Source of the DNA: Phycisphaerales bacterium
GTDB lineage: Bacteria > Planctomycetota > Phycisphaerae > Tepidisphaerales > Tepidisphaeraceae
Length of the DNA stretch: 5,151 bases
Direction of reading: 5' to 3'
Assembly (NCBI GenBank): GCA_003153655.1
Contig: PMAK01000261.1
Coordinates: 14,780 to 19,930, forward strand
Shown here: positions 5,054 through 5,151 of the stretch, piece after piece
How positions within the stretch are numbered: position 1 is the first letter of the stretch
Layout of the letters: each line of letters begins with the position of its first letter
Translations under genes and position numbers: made by a program
Notes under the pieces: generated by a model
Told to the model about the DNA's origin: nothing
What the model saw: the letters and a program-made list of their open reading frames with translations, nothing else
Databases searched by the model: none

Positions 5054-5151
5054 GAGGGGCGAGCTCCTAAATCAAAACTGAAACCACAAGCCCGAATGGA
5101 ACGCGCGTTTCGCCATTCAGTCATTCGGATTTGATTCTGATTTCTGGTTTC
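5054..5151 (-). other. Region upstream of flbD with nested inverted repeats; no gene identified
   Basis: These 98 bases precede flbD. They contain the flbD ribosome-binding site (5064-5068) and three nested dyads: GAAACCA 5080-5086 with TGGTTTC 5145-5151, CCGAATG 5092-5098 with CATTCGG 5122-5128, and GAATGG 5094-5099 with CCATTC 5113-5118. A perfect 10-bp palindrome AACGCGCGTT (5100-5109) lies in the middle. I cannot see a sigma-28, sigma-54 or clear sigma-70 promoter. One minus-strand frame stays open from the window edge to a TGA at 5052-5050 overlapping the flbD ATG, but its 33 codons resemble nothing I know; the other two minus frames stop at 5123-5121 and 5119-5117. It may hold the tail of an upstream gene, an operator or a leader. 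Confidence 0.45.
5064..5068 (-). promoter_or_regulatory. flbD ribosome-binding site
   Basis: AGGAG on the minus strand lies 10 nt before the flbD ATG. It supports the 5053 start. Confidence 0.7.

Noticed and set aside
5050..5151. Open minus-strand frame from the window edge ending in an ATGA overlap with flbD
   Set aside because: Only 33 codons are visible, the product is not recognisable as FlgE, MotA or another usual upstream neighbour, and the same stretch holds dense inverted repeats. It cannot be called without more upstream sequence.

Overview
This window is one flagellar type III export / basal-body gene cluster. Every real gene lies on the minus strand, so transcription runs from the right edge (about 5053) to the left edge (1). 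In transcription order the genes are flbD, fliL, fliN, fliO, fliP, fliQ, fliR and the first 177 codons of flhB, which runs off the left edge. Genes fill almost the whole window and the longest gap is 124 bp. I see no tRNA, rRNA, CRISPR array, insertion sequence or other mobile element. All long plus-strand ORFs are antisense shadows of these genes.

The source is a flagellated bacterium with moderately high GC. FlbD, a FliN core reading [12 protein letters not shown], and FliL and FliN proteins with long Ala/Pro/Lys-rich N-termini resemble what I know from Planctomycetota (Phycisphaerae-like). That placement is recalled family knowledge, not a search result, and is tentative. FliO and FliP with signal peptides, and the rod/ring components they assemble with, point to a diderm cell.

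Layout from right to left. 5054-5151 holds nested inverted repeats and no gene I can name. 4859-5053 is flbD. A 94-bp gap with a strong imperfect hairpin follows, then fliL (4144-4764). A 61-bp gap has the fliN ribosome-binding site in a small hairpin loop. fliN (3288-4082) has a long Ala/Pro-rich N-terminus and two copies of a SID-LL-QANF motif before its C-terminal SpoA domain. fliO (2605-3291) overlaps the fliN stop by 4 bp and starts with GTG. An AT-rich 124-bp gap separates it from fliP (1671-2480, GTG start). A 71-bp gap with another hairpin leads to fliQ (1336-1599), which overlaps fliR (561-1352) by 17 bp. After 27 bp comes flhB (533 to beyond 1).

Together these encode the export gate (FliO as assembly factor, FliP/FliQ/FliR as the pore, FlhB as the switch subunit), the stator-associated protein FliL, the C-ring protein FliN, and the small motility protein FlbD. 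fliM, motA and motB, which many bacteria carry between flbD and fliN, are absent here. This is a conventional flagellar locus rather than a new system. The points most worth a second look are the FliM-like duplicated motif in FliN, the missing fliM, and the structured intercistronic regions.
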